Shown here piece after piece: positions 35,299 to 44,112 of a stretch of DNA of 64,000 bases (position 1 is its first letter; each line of letters opens with the position of its first letter). The position numbers and the translations under genes were made by a program. A model generated the notes under the pieces. That model had not been told where the DNA came from, did not search any database, and saw only the letters and a program-made list of their open reading frames with translations. Source of the stretch: Archaeoglobus sulfaticallidus PM70-1 (lineage in GTDB: Archaea; Halobacteriota; Archaeoglobi; Archaeoglobales; Archaeoglobaceae); the NCBI RefSeq assembly GCF_000385565.1, contig NC_021169.1, positions 992,001 to 1,056,000 on the forward strand, read 5' to 3'.

Positions 35299-35619
35299 GT
35301 GAAACGAATAACGGTGTTGTTTGTAACATTCATGCTGCTGAATTTTGCGGATCTGTTTACAACAATGACTTCTTTTAACTATACGATCTATGTGGAATTG
35401 AATACAGTGATAGCTTTCCTTTATGACAGATCACCATTTCTGATGGCGTTTTACAAAATACTCGGGCCATCGTTGCCCTTCATTGTGCTGCAGAATTTTG
35501 ATGCCCGGACCAGAATACAAAAGGTTATTTATCTGTCTACTATTGTCGGTCTGGCGCTTGCAACACTCGTATATGGTTTAATCGTCGTGCATAATATCCT
35601 TTTGCTCGGAACTATTTAG
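35299..35619 (+). CDS. DUF5658-like small membrane protein
   Basis: A 106-residue protein with three to four hydrophobic helices. The segment LLNFADLFTTMTSFNYTIYVELNTVI near residues 15-40 matches the DUF5658 pattern (N-x-x-D-x-x-T-T … E-x-N). Function unknown. GTG 35299 gives MKRITVLFV; earlier in-frame starts would add a hydrophilic tail with no ribosome site. Divergent from the ThiI-like gene. Confidence 0.6.
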   Translation: MKRITVLFVTFMLLNFADLFTTMTSFNYTIYVELNTVIAFLYDRSPFLMAFYKILGPSLPFIVLQNFDARTRIQKVIYLSTIVGLALATLVYGLIVVHNILLLGTI

Positions 35620-35638
35620 TGGCCAGTTTATTTTGCTG

Positions 35639-36217
35639 TCAATCCACCAGTTTTTTAATCTCGGTCAGGCTGGATATTATGTGGTCTGCCAGATGAATCA
35701 TGCCATCTATAAAGTCTGCATTTTTCTCTGTTCTAAGTAAAACAGTTTTAACTCCAGCAAGCTTTCCCGCCAGCAGATCGAACTTGAAGTCTCCAACCAT
35801 CATCGTTTCATCTGGTCTGGAGTTGGTCTTTATCATTGAAAGGATCACGGGGAGGGGAGAGGGTTTTGGCGTGACCTCTTCCCGGCTGATTATGTAGTCA
35901 AAATCTATCCCGAACTTTTTGGAGAAGATCTCTGCACTCTCTTTGCAATTTCTTGTAACAATGCCTTTTTTTATGTTCTTACTTTCGATGAATTCGATGA
36001 TTTCCAAAACACCATCCATCAGTCTGGCATTTTTTACAGAATCTATCTCGTATCTCTTGAGAACCTCAAGCTTTTTCATTCTCTCCTCATAGTTGAGACT
36101 CATAATGTTCTCAAGCACAAAACCCTCTTTTATGCCAATTTCTTTCCTTATCCTATCGAACGGCAGGTTGAAGTATGTTAATGTGCCGTCTAAGTCGAAA
36201 GCTATGTTGCGTATCAT
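35639..36217 (-). CDS. HAD-superfamily hydrolase, phosphoglycolate-phosphatase-like
   Basis: A 192-residue phosphatase. Motif I FDLDGTLTYF at 7-16 with nucleophile Asp, motif II near VTRNCKESAEIF at 96, motif III Lys in VTPKPSPLPV near 126, motif IV VGDFKFDLLAGKLAG near 152. A helical cap occupies about 20-80. Phosphoglycolate or another small sugar phosphate is the likely substrate, but this cannot be fixed from sequence. The start overlaps the NUDIX gene's stop by four bases. Confidence 0.85.
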   Translation of the reverse strand: MIRNIAFDLDGTLTYFNLPFDRIRKEIGIKEGFVLENIMSLNYEERMKKLEVLKRYEIDSVKNARLMDGVLEIIEFIESKNIKKGIVTRNCKESAEIFSKKFGIDFDYIISREEVTPKPSPLPVILSMIKTNSRPDETMMVGDFKFDLLAGKLAGVKTVLLRTEKNADFIDGMIHLADHIISSLTEIKKLVD

Positions 36218-36807
36218 ATGCGGTAAATAGTTTCTTCAAAATTCTCGATGCTGCCAAACTCCCTTACAATCCTGAGATACAGATCGTCAAGTATCCTGCT
36301 CGAAGCACCCCACACAAGCTCTCCTTGGCATTCATAGTTGGGCCCCCAATCAGTAATTCTTCTCGATTTCAGAACTTTTATAAAGTCGTCTATCAACACC
36401 TTTCTGACTTCAAAATTCGTTCGGATTTCAAAACTCTCAACCAACCCCACAACAGGATGGATCTTTATTCTGTGTTCTATAACTTCTCTTGGGCTGAGAA
36501 ATCCGAGGATGTCCACATTGGGTGTGGGTAACCCGAGTTCTTCCTCAGCTTCTCGCAATGCAGTATCTTTGGGATTCTCATCGCTCTCTCTAATCCCACC
36601 TGGAAATGCAATATGTCCAGCACTCCTCCTCAGATTTTTAGATCGCATTATCATAATCAATTTAACCCTCGGATAGGTAAAAAGAGGGATAAGCACAGCT
36701 GCAGACGGGGTGTTCGAGTACTCGAGATCCGGATCGAGTACTCTTTGCATGGCTTCTCTAAGACACTCTCTCAGTTCTATCTCACTCGTCAGCATGATCA
36801 CCTTCAA
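36214..36807 (-). CDS. NUDIX hydrolase, CoA pyrophosphatase-like
   Basis: A 197-residue NUDIX protein. The box GGIRESDENPKDTALREAEEELGL spans about 69-92 (the stretch before it is HIAFPG) and is complete. The preceding KLIMIMRSKNLRRSAGHIAFP fits the extra motif of coenzyme-A diphosphatases (UPF0035), suggesting hydrolysis of CoA or oxidized CoA to 4'-phosphopantetheine and 3',5'-ADP. It is the first gene of a two-gene unit with the HAD phosphatase, which might act on such products; this link is speculative. Confidence 0.82.
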   Translation of the reverse strand: MKVIMLTSEIELRECLREAMQRVLDPDLEYSNTPSAAVLIPLFTYPRVKLIMIMRSKNLRRSAGHIAFPGGIRESDENPKDTALREAEEELGLPTPNVDILGFLSPREVIEHRIKIHPVVGLVESFEIRTNFEVRKVLIDDFIKVLKSRRITDWGPNYECQGELVWGASSRILDDLYLRIVREFGSIENFEETIYRI

Positions 36808-36897
36808 TTTGTTTCGTTTGGTGTCTGTTTATTGTATTTTTTATTTATCATCTAAAAATTGGTTATACTTAAGTTTATCAGATACTTAATTTTTCGG

Positions 36898-38217
36898 TCA
36901 GGCTGGTAAAATCATTCTGTATGTCAGTGGCCTGCACTTTATAATCTCTATACTTCCACCATAACTTATTAAAATTTCTTTGACTATATACAAACCCATA
37001 CCCTGTCCGTTCGTGGTAAAACCATCTTCGAATAGTCTTTCTTTTATTTTTTCATCGATTCCTTTCCCGTTGTCTGAGAACTCAACGATTACTTTATCTT
37101 TTTCTTTATACGCTTTTATTTTCACTTTTAATTTTTCAGCACCGGAATGCTTTAGCGCATTATCTATCAAATTTCTAAAGACTATATCTATTCCATCATT
37201 AACCCTCACATCGACATTATCAATATCCAGCTCAAAATCCACTCCATCATAATCTTTAATGACATGCTCTATCCTCTCTTTAAGGTTTATATAGTGCAGT
37301 GAATCCCACGATCTTTCAAGCTCTTTTAGGATATTTATCATCCTCACTGTTTTATCGACCCTGGATATTATTTTTTCAGCAAAATCTACATCGATAAGCT
37401 CTACAAAACCCCTTATTACTGCTAAATCGTTTAGCATGTCATGCCTCATAATCTTGTTTATCAGAGTTAGATATCTGTTTTTTCTCCTCAATTCTTCGTT
37501 CAGTTTCTCAATTTCTGTTATGTCGACTAGAGTTGCACAAACTGCAGGCTCATCATTTATGACCGTTCTCGATGGTCTGGCAACAACCCATCTGATTTCC
37601 CCGCTTTTTGTAACGATCTTCCACTTATAGGTGTCGGTCTCTCTTTCTCCGCTGATCCTTTCTTTGTATCTCCTGTAGACCATTTCCCTGTGATCTGGAT
37701 GGACAAGCATAAATGGATTGATTTCATAAAGTTCTCCTTTAGAATATCCTACGGTTTCTGCAAATGCATCATTCACATAGATGAACTTTTCATTTTGAAC
37801 TATGTATGCGGGAGTCTGACTCTCATCGACCATTTTTCTGAACAACTTCTCGGTAATTTTGAGTTTTCTCTCAAACTCTTTATTTTTTGTAACATCTACC
37901 AGCGAACCGAGGATTGCTTTTTCTCCGTCAACTTCGAACGGTTTGAAGAATCCCCGAATATATCTGATTTTACCTTTTTTTGTTACATACCTGACTTCTA
38001 GATATTCTTTGTTTCCTGAGAGAACAGACCTGATCGCCTTCTTGATGGTAGGAATATCTTCCTCATAGGCTATTTTATAAAATGGTATTATATCATAGAT
38101 CTCCTCTAGAGAATACCCTGTAGCATCTTCAAATACCTTATTGACATATTTATAGCGATCTCCAACGATTACAAATATGCCTGCTAAGGATTCATCGAGC
38201 ATCTTCTTCCAATCCAC
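36898..38217 (-). CDS. PAS-domain sensor histidine kinase
   Basis: Cytoplasmic sensor of 439 residues, no membrane segment. Two PAS domains: about 7-120 (SLAGIFVIVGDRYKYVNKVF, ending in a PAC-type GSLVDVTKNKE) and 130-245 (TPAYIVQNEKFIYVNDAF). The phospho-acceptor is in NKIMRHDMLNDLAVIRGF near 258, followed by an ATPase domain with FRNLIDNALKHSG (N box), EFSDNGKGID (G1) and GQGMGLYIVKEIL (G2). Ligand unknown. GTG 38217 follows AAGGTGG by four bases. No response regulator lies beside it, as is frequent for archaeal orphan kinases. Confidence 0.85.
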   Translation of the reverse strand: MDWKKMLDESLAGIFVIVGDRYKYVNKVFEDATGYSLEEIYDIIPFYKIAYEEDIPTIKKAIRSVLSGNKEYLEVRYVTKKGKIRYIRGFFKPFEVDGEKAILGSLVDVTKNKEFERKLKITEKLFRKMVDESQTPAYIVQNEKFIYVNDAFAETVGYSKGELYEINPFMLVHPDHREMVYRRYKERISGERETDTYKWKIVTKSGEIRWVVARPSRTVINDEPAVCATLVDITEIEKLNEELRRKNRYLTLINKIMRHDMLNDLAVIRGFVELIDVDFAEKIISRVDKTVRMINILKELERSWDSLHYINLKERIEHVIKDYDGVDFELDIDNVDVRVNDGIDIVFRNLIDNALKHSGAEKLKVKIKAYKEKDKVIVEFSDNGKGIDEKIKERLFEDGFTTNGQGMGLYIVKEILISYGGSIEIIKCRPLTYRMILPA

Positions 38218-38465
38218 AAAACCACCTTGGTTATTGCTATTATTAATCACTATTAAACTTTTATGTTTCTGTAATAATGATTAGGATGATCTAATACTTA
38301 ACCAGGATTTCTATGTGTTTTATCAAAATATTGGCCACAAGCTGGGGGTGCAAACTTGATCATGGATTTCTGGGAATGTCTGTACGCTTGTTCTCATTTA
38401 TTTAAAAAATTTAAATAATTTTAATTTTTGATTGAAAATTGAATTTAGTGCTATGAATTTTTAAA

Positions 38466-39737
38466 TCAATATTTTTGCAGAACCATCGCAAATCCCATTC
38501 CTCCGCCAATGCAGAGCGCTGCCAAGCCGTACTCAACCTTGCTTCTAACCATCTCTTTAACAAGAGTTGTGGTTATTCTCGCTCCGGTGCAGCCAATCGG
38601 ATGTCCAAGGCTTATTCCGCTGCCATGGATGTTGGTGATTGACATGTCGAGGTTCAGCTCTCTTATCACCGCAAGAGCCTGAGCGGCAAAAGCTTCGTTA
38701 AGTTCTATCAGCCCGATATCCTCTAACTTAAGTTCCGCCTTCTTCAAAGCCCTCTGAATTGCCGGAATCGGTCCCAATCCCATATATGCCGGATCTATCG
38801 CCCCTCCAGCATAGCTGACAATTCTTGCCAGCGGCTTCAGACCAATCTCCTCAGCTTTCTCTTCAGACATGACAAGTAAAGCCGAAGCTCCATCGTTAAC
38901 ACCGCTCGCATTTCCAGCGGTTACAGTTCCATCCTTCTTGAAAACAGTTGGAAGCTTTGCCAGTTTCTCAAGTGATGTGTCCCTTCTGGGGTGCTCATCT
39001 GTGTCAACGACAACAGTTCCCTTCTTCTGCTGAATCTCTACAGGCACTATCTCCTGAGCGAATATTCCATTATCGATTGCCTTTATCGCCCTCATGTGGC
39101 TCTCGTACGCAAGCTGATCTTGTTCCTCTCTGGATATTCCATAAAGCTCAGCAATGTTCTCTGCAGTAACGCCCATGTGATAGCCGTAGAACTTTTCCCA
39201 CAGCCCATCGTGGACCATTATATCGATAAGCTCTCCATTGAACATCCTGTAACCCCACCTCGCCTTTGTCAGCGCGTATGGAGCGTTACTCATGCTCTCC
39301 ATACCACCGGCAATTATAATCTCAGCATTTCCGGACTTTATCTCAGATGCAGCAAGGGCTATGGCTTTAAGACCGCTTCCACACACTTTGTTGACGGTAT
39401 ATGCCGGAGTTTCCTTCGGCAGTCCGGCGAGAATCGTTGCCTGTCTGGCAGGGTTCTGTCCCTGAGCAGACTGCAGAACATTTCCCATTATCACCTCACA
39501 TACCTTTATCTCCGTTCCATCAAAGTCGTGATACTTCTCCTCAATCTCTATCAATCCCTTTGGAAGCTTTGAAGGATAGAAATCCCTGTCTTCCTGTGAT
39601 GCTACCGGCTTCAGCTTAAGCTCTTTCAGCAAACCCTTGATCGCAATAGCTCCAAGCTCATAAGCCTGCAGATCCTTGAGAGATCCCCCAAACCTCCCTA
39701 CAGGAGTTCTTATCGCACCAACAATTACGGCATCCAT
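38466..39737 (-). CDS. Acetyl-CoA acetyltransferase (thiolase) with N-terminal insertion
   Basis: A 423-residue degradative-type thiolase, either splitting or condensing acyl-CoA in beta-oxidation. Active Cys in NKVCGSGLKAIALA near 117, GGMESMSNAPY near 145, His in GSGISLGHPIGCTGAR near 376 and Cys in ALCIGGGMGFAM near 409. Residues about 37-72 (ELKLKPVASQEDRDFYPSKL and on) hold some 30 residues not found in ordinary thiolases, placed before the conserved V-x-x-V-I-M-G-N strand. It may be an Archaeoglobales feature. Stands alone, divergent from the ligase at 39855. Confidence 0.88.
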   Translation of the reverse strand: MDAVIVGAIRTPVGRFGGSLKDLQAYELGAIAIKGLLKELKLKPVASQEDRDFYPSKLPKGLIEIEEKYHDFDGTEIKVCEVIMGNVLQSAQGQNPARQATILAGLPKETPAYTVNKVCGSGLKAIALAASEIKSGNAEIIIAGGMESMSNAPYALTKARWGYRMFNGELIDIMVHDGLWEKFYGYHMGVTAENIAELYGISREEQDQLAYESHMRAIKAIDNGIFAQEIVPVEIQQKKGTVVVDTDEHPRRDTSLEKLAKLPTVFKKDGTVTAGNASGVNDGASALLVMSEEKAEEIGLKPLARIVSYAGGAIDPAYMGLGPIPAIQRALKKAELKLEDIGLIELNEAFAAQALAVIRELNLDMSITNIHGSGISLGHPIGCTGARITTTLVKEMVRSKVEYGLAALCIGGGMGFAMVLQKY

Positions 39738-39854
39738 GTTTCTGGGTAACCAATATCACATTTTAATGTTTCTTTTTGTATTTGTTCACCGCAAAGCAGC
39801 AAGAATCCGTTTAAAGAGAAAATTTTAAATAATCTAACATCATGCCACTTACAC

Positions 39855-41093
39855 ATGTATAATCCCGAAAAAGAGGTTTATGCTCCTAAGAAAGAAATCA
39901 TCAAAATACAGGAGAAAAGGCTCAGAGAAACGGTAAAGTTCGTTTATGAAAACTCCCCATTTTACAGAGAAAAGCTCAAGGACATCGACCTCGATAAGAT
40001 AAAGTCTGCCGAGGATCTTGAAAAACTGCCCCTCACAACCAAAGAGGAGCTGAGAAACGCCTACCCCTTGAAGATGTCCTGCGTTCCCAAAGACAGAATA
40101 GTGCGAGTCCAGATGAGCGGGGGAACTACAGGACAGCCAGTTATAATCCCGTACACGCGAAAAGATGTCAATCAGTGGAAAGAGATGCTATTGAGGGATT
40201 TCATGCTTGCTGGGATAACGAGCAGGGATGTGATCCAGATTACCCCAGCTTTTGGCTTGTGGAATGGTGGTTTTGGATTTCATTTTGCAGCAGATGCGAT
40301 AGATGCTTTTGTGATCCCCATTGGTGCTGGAAACACGAGAAACCAAATCAAGTTCATGAAGGATTTCGGAACAACTGTGCTATGTGCAACGGCCAGCTAC
40401 CCGCTGAGAATAGCAGAGGTGGCAGATGAGATGGGAGTCGATGTTTCAGAACTCCCATTGAGCAAAATGCTTCTCGGTGCGGAGCCATGGAGTGAGGAAA
40501 TGAGAAGGAAAATCGAGAGCAAATTCAATGTTAGAGCGTTTGACATTCCCGGACTTACGGAAATGGGTGGTGTTGGCACAATAGGCTTCGAATGTCCCGA
40601 AAGAAATGGCATCCACATCTGGGAGGACAACTACATCGTGGAGGTTGTTGATCCGGAGACAGGAGAGAGGGTAGAGGATGGAGAGGAAGGAGAGATAGTA
40701 TATACTTCAATAAACAGAGAGGCTATGCCATTACTCAGATACAGAAGTGGAGAGATTTCTGCCGTTGTTTCGAGAGAGAAGTGCGAATGCGGAATAGAAC
40801 ATATGATGATAAAGAGGATTAGAGGAAGGACGGACGATATGGTGATCTACAAGGGAGTTAAATTCTACCCATCAGACATAGAGAGTGTTCTCTTCAGCCA
40901 TGGTGTGTCCAACTACAAAATCGAGGTTGGAAACGGTATCAGGGTAATATTCGAGGGAGATCAAGACAAAATACATGAGATTGCAAGGGATATCAAGGAG
41001 TTTGTTGGATTTAAGCCCAAGCTCGAGGCTGTTCCGTTTGGTGTGCTTGAAAGGTTTGAAGGGAAGGCTAAACGCCTTATTAGAGTTGGCTGA
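39855..41093 (+). CDS. Phenylacetate-CoA ligase family protein, second copy
   Basis: AMP-forming aryl-CoA ligase, 412 residues, related to the one at 28256. P-loop MSGGTTGQPVIIPYT near 85-99, IPGLTEMGGVGTIGFEC near 235, RYRSGEISAVVSREKCECG near 296, GRTDDMVIYKGVKFYPSDIE near 326, KAKRLI at the end. Note that the usual Tyr-Gly-x-Thr-E is IPGLTE here and the R-T-G-D motif reads RSGE, so the substrate or even activity may differ from the other copy. It is followed by a tiny membrane ORF and an SSS symporter, which suggests that the transported acid is activated by this enzyme. Confidence 0.85.
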   Translation: MYNPEKEVYAPKKEIIKIQEKRLRETVKFVYENSPFYREKLKDIDLDKIKSAEDLEKLPLTTKEELRNAYPLKMSCVPKDRIVRVQMSGGTTGQPVIIPYTRKDVNQWKEMLLRDFMLAGITSRDVIQITPAFGLWNGGFGFHFAADAIDAFVIPIGAGNTRNQIKFMKDFGTTVLCATASYPLRIAEVADEMGVDVSELPLSKMLLGAEPWSEEMRRKIESKFNVRAFDIPGLTEMGGVGTIGFECPERNGIHIWEDNYIVEVVDPETGERVEDGEEGEIVYTSINREAMPLLRYRSGEISAVVSREKCECGIEHMMIKRIRGRTDDMVIYKGVKFYPSDIESVLFSHGVSNYKIEVGNGIRVIFEGDQDKIHEIARDIKEFVGFKPKLEAVPFGVLERFEGKAKRLIRVG

Positions 41094-41116
41094 TACTGTT
41101 AAAGGAGGTATTATTT

Positions 41117-41200
41117 ATGGTTGTTGAAGTGGTTTATCTGGCATCGATTGCCATGATGTTCGTTGGATTTCTCATAGCCTACAAAAAAGCCAGGTTCTGA
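41117..41200 (+). CDS. Tiny membrane protein (27 aa) preceding the SSS symporter
   Basis: ATG 41117 follows a near-perfect ribosome site, AAAGGAGGT (41101-41109), and codes for 27 residues ending in TGA 41198-41200: one hydrophobic helix (VYLASIAMMFVGFLIAY) and a basic tail KKARF. The symporter starts nine bases later. Several SSS and related transporters have a small single-span partner encoded directly upstream; this looks like an extreme small form. Too short for ordinary gene finders. Confidence 0.6.
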   Translation: MVVEVVYLASIAMMFVGFLIAYKKARF

Positions 41201-41209
41201 GGGATCTGG

Positions 41210-42676
41210 ATGATAGAGCTCGCAGTACTTATTGTCTATTTGATTTTGATGTTGCTGATTGGAGTCTATGAATACAGAAAAACCAAGGGTGTTCTGGACT
41301 TCTATTTAGCAGGAAGGAATCTTGGAGTTTTGCTCGTTAGCTTCTCATTCTTCGCAACATACTTCAGCACCGCTGCATTTCTTGGAGGTGGAGGTTTCGG
41401 TTTTGTAGCGGGTTTCCAGTGGTCGGCTTTCCTGACTTTCTTTCACATATTGTTTGCGATCATCGCATGGCTTGTAATCGCGCCTCCAATGAAAAGGATT
41501 GCTGAGAAATATGGATCTTTAACCATACCGGGGATATTTGGAATGAGCTTTGGAAGGGCAAGCCAGATAGTCTCAGCGATAGTGATTCTGGTATTCTTCC
41601 AGTTCTATATGGTTTCAATATACAAAGGTGCAGGAAATCTGCTTGAGGTAATGCTCGGCATAGACTACAAGACAGCTCTGATCATCACAGTAGCAGTGGT
41701 GATGATATATACAGCGATAGGTGGCTTCAGGGCAGTGGTTGTTACAGACTTCATTCAGGGGGTTCTCATACTAGCAGGGGGGATTGCACTATTTGTAACA
41801 TTAATAGCCTATCTTGGAGGACCGGTTAATGCAATAGAGTCGTTAAAGGCTGCCGAGATATTCAAGGGAAGTGGAGAGAACCTTTTCAAGTTCGGAGAGT
41901 TGGCTCCTCCACCAATAATGAATGCCGGAATGGTCATTCCTTTCATCCTCAGCCTCACATTCGCGATAAGCATCGCCCAGCTCGCGAGCCCGCAGTTGGT
42001 GATCAGATTTGTCGCAGCCAAGGATGAAAGAGTGATAAGGAAGGGGGCCATTTTAACCCCCATCCTGATCGGGATATTCGCTTTATGTGTTTTCAGCATC
42101 GGTCCATTCGGATGGCTGATAATCCCGCAGTACGATGACCCGGTGAAGTACCTAAAAAATTCAGATCTGGTTATTCCATTCATCGCCATGAAACTCTTTC
42201 CCGCAGGAATTAATGCTTTGCTTCTGACAGCAATAGTTGCTGCCGCGATGAGCACGATCAACTCACTCGTGCATGTGATAGCCACAACCTTCACAAGAGA
42301 TCTGATAGGTAGCGTTGTGAGTGTTAGCGAGAAGACCGAGCTACTGATAACAAGAATCAGTGTTTTCGCATTTGCATTGATTCCGATGATATTCGCCATC
42401 AACCCTCCAGACATAATAGTCGTCATAGTTGGTCTTAGCTTCTCTGTAATCACATCAGCATTCCTGATACCTTTGCTCTCTGCTCTCTACGATCCTGAAG
42501 CGAAAGAGAAGCCCGCTCTTGCGAGCATGATTGTCTCGGTAGCTGTTTGCATACTATGGTACATGTACTTCTACCGTACCTACTGGGTTTATCCGGTAAT
42601 ACCTGGAGTTTTAGCGTCGATTATAGTGTACGGGGTAACAGCAAAAGTTAAGCGGGTTGAAGCTGTACCCGCGTAA
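41210..42676 (+). CDS. Sodium:solute symporter (SSS/SLC5 family)
   Basis: A 488-residue transporter with about 13 hydrophobic helices, taking up an organic acid, amino acid or similar solute with Na+. AVLIVYLILMLLIGVYEYRKTKG opens the protein, FYLAGRNLGVLLVSFSFFATYFSTAAFLGG near 28-57 carries the conserved sodium/substrate helix, and AAMSTINSLVHVIATTF near 346 matches the second sodium site. Its position right after a CoA ligase suggests import of an aromatic or carboxylic acid, but acetate or proline types cannot be excluded. Confidence 0.88.
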   Translation: MIELAVLIVYLILMLLIGVYEYRKTKGVLDFYLAGRNLGVLLVSFSFFATYFSTAAFLGGGGFGFVAGFQWSAFLTFFHILFAIIAWLVIAPPMKRIAEKYGSLTIPGIFGMSFGRASQIVSAIVILVFFQFYMVSIYKGAGNLLEVMLGIDYKTALIITVAVVMIYTAIGGFRAVVVTDFIQGVLILAGGIALFVTLIAYLGGPVNAIESLKAAEIFKGSGENLFKFGELAPPPIMNAGMVIPFILSLTFAISIAQLASPQLVIRFVAAKDERVIRKGAILTPILIGIFALCVFSIGPFGWLIIPQYDDPVKYLKNSDLVIPFIAMKLFPAGINALLLTAIVAAAMSTINSLVHVIATTFTRDLIGSVVSVSEKTELLITRISVFAFALIPMIFAINPPDIIVVIVGLSFSVITSAFLIPLLSALYDPEAKEKPALASMIVSVAVCILWYMYFYRTYWVYPVIPGVLASIIVYGVTAKVKRVEAVPA

Positions 42677-42695
42677 TATAACTGCATAAAATTTT

Positions 42696-43511
42696 TTAAC
42701 CCTTGATGAATGTTTCTAGAGCTTTTAAAGCTGCATCCCTCATAACCCCAACTGGAGCTTTTTTGCCAGTCCAGATCTCAAAGGCTTTCGCTCCCTGATA
42801 CACGAGCATGTCGATGCCATAAACCACATCACATCCCTTTTCTTTGGCAACCCTGATGAGCTTCGTCTCCATGGGGTTGTACACGGTATCGAACACAACA
42901 CCCTGAATCGCCTTCTCTGGTAAGGGTAGCTCATTTTTGAAGCCGTGCATGCCGAGAGGGGTAGCGTTAACCACCATATCAACATTAACCTTCTCCAGTT
43001 CCTCCCTTCTGATAAAAATAGCCCTTCCAAATCTCCTGAGTTCCTCCACCAGATTCAAAGCTCTCGACTCGGTTCTGTTGTGGATGAGGACAACGGCCCC
43101 ATTTTTAACCAGTCCATACGAGACAGCTTTGCCCGCACCTCCTGCACCCACAACCAGAACCCTGATGTTTTTTATCTCTTCGATACTGAATTTTGGTTCT
43201 ATAGCCTTCAAAGCCCCGTAAACATCCGTGTTGTATGCCAGTCCCTTCTTAAAATCGATCGTGTTTGCAGTCCTGATAGCCCTTGCATCTCCAACGAGCT
43301 CATAGTACTTTGCAACCTCCTCCTTGAATGGTATCGTGACATTCGCCCCATTAAATCTCTTCTCGATTATCCTTATCTCCTCGCTGAATCCCTCTGGATT
43401 AACCTCGAGCTTTACATACTCTGCATCCATGTTGTAGTATCTGAACGCTGAATTCTGCATCTCTGGAGAGACTGAATGCTTCAATGGGTAGCCTATTATG
43501 CAGTATTTCAT
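42696..43511 (-). CDS. aroE: Shikimate dehydrogenase
   Basis: NADPH-dependent step 4 of the shikimate pathway, 271 residues. Starts YCIIGYPLKHSVSPEMQN (substrate Ser-x-Ser), catalytic Lys in NVTIPFKEEVAKYY near 63, AGGAGKAVSYGLVKNG near 123 for NADP, NATPLGMHG near 189 and YGIDMLVYQGAKAFEIWTG near 235-253. Everything needed is present. It overlaps the CYTH gene by four bases. Confidence 0.95.
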   Translation of the reverse strand: MKYCIIGYPLKHSVSPEMQNSAFRYYNMDAEYVKLEVNPEGFSEEIRIIEKRFNGANVTIPFKEEVAKYYELVGDARAIRTANTIDFKKGLAYNTDVYGALKAIEPKFSIEEIKNIRVLVVGAGGAGKAVSYGLVKNGAVVLIHNRTESRALNLVEELRRFGRAIFIRREELEKVNVDMVVNATPLGMHGFKNELPLPEKAIQGVVFDTVYNPMETKLIRVAKEKGCDVVYGIDMLVYQGAKAFEIWTGKKAPVGVMRDAALKALETFIKG

Positions 43512-44038
43512 GCAGAATCACCGAGCATAAGCTCCAGATATGATTTTCTGATGTTCTTTCCACTTAAATTTATTTTTTTGGCTATTTCCGATATCTTCCT
43601 TTTGCCTTCCTCGATGTCCTGAGTATCCACCTCAATCTCAATAAACTTTCCGAAATCGAGTGTGTCCAGGCAAATTATCGCATTATCCATCCTGTAGATC
43701 TTTCTTATCTTTCTCACAGTAGCGAATTCCTCAAATCCGAGTTTTCTGAACATGTCCCGTGCATTATCGTAATCATCCCCGTAGATCCTCACCTTGATCT
43801 CCTCTCTCGTTTTCGTTTCAGGGTCCATCTTTTTCCCCTTGTAGGTTATCGTAACACCTTCCACATCCTTCCTTATCCTAAATGCCTCATCCGTTTTTGC
43901 AAAATCTCTCAGTGGGTGTTTGTAGTAGATGTCAACTTCCTCCTTCTCAATCACGAGTTCTGCAATCTCAGAGAGCAGGTTATCGATCCTAGAAAATTCA
44001 GAATCATCAATCATGAACTTTGCCTCTATCTCAATCAT
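43508..44038 (-). CDS. CYTH domain protein (class IV adenylyl cyclase / triphosphatase-like)
   Basis: A 176-residue triphosphate-tunnel protein. The ExExK signature is EIEAKF at 3-8, and basic and acidic tunnel residues follow (FRIRKDVEGVTITYKGKK, EEIKVRIYG, CLDTLDFGKFIEIEVD). Archaeal CyaB-like enzymes have been linked to cAMP formation or to thiamine- and inorganic triphosphate hydrolysis; the last is the safer guess here. It is upstream of aroE on the same transcript with translational overlap. Confidence 0.82.
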   Translation of the reverse strand: MIEIEAKFMIDDSEFSRIDNLLSEIAELVIEKEEVDIYYKHPLRDFAKTDEAFRIRKDVEGVTITYKGKKMDPETKTREEIKVRIYGDDYDNARDMFRKLGFEEFATVRKIRKIYRMDNAIICLDTLDFGKFIEIEVDTQDIEEGKRKISEIAKKINLSGKNIRKSYLELMLGDSA

Positions 44039-44112
44039 GATTTCACCCTAGTTCACCAATCTTTTTATATCCATTAATTCCAGCGGTATAAAAAATGATA
44101 ACAGGTGATGTA

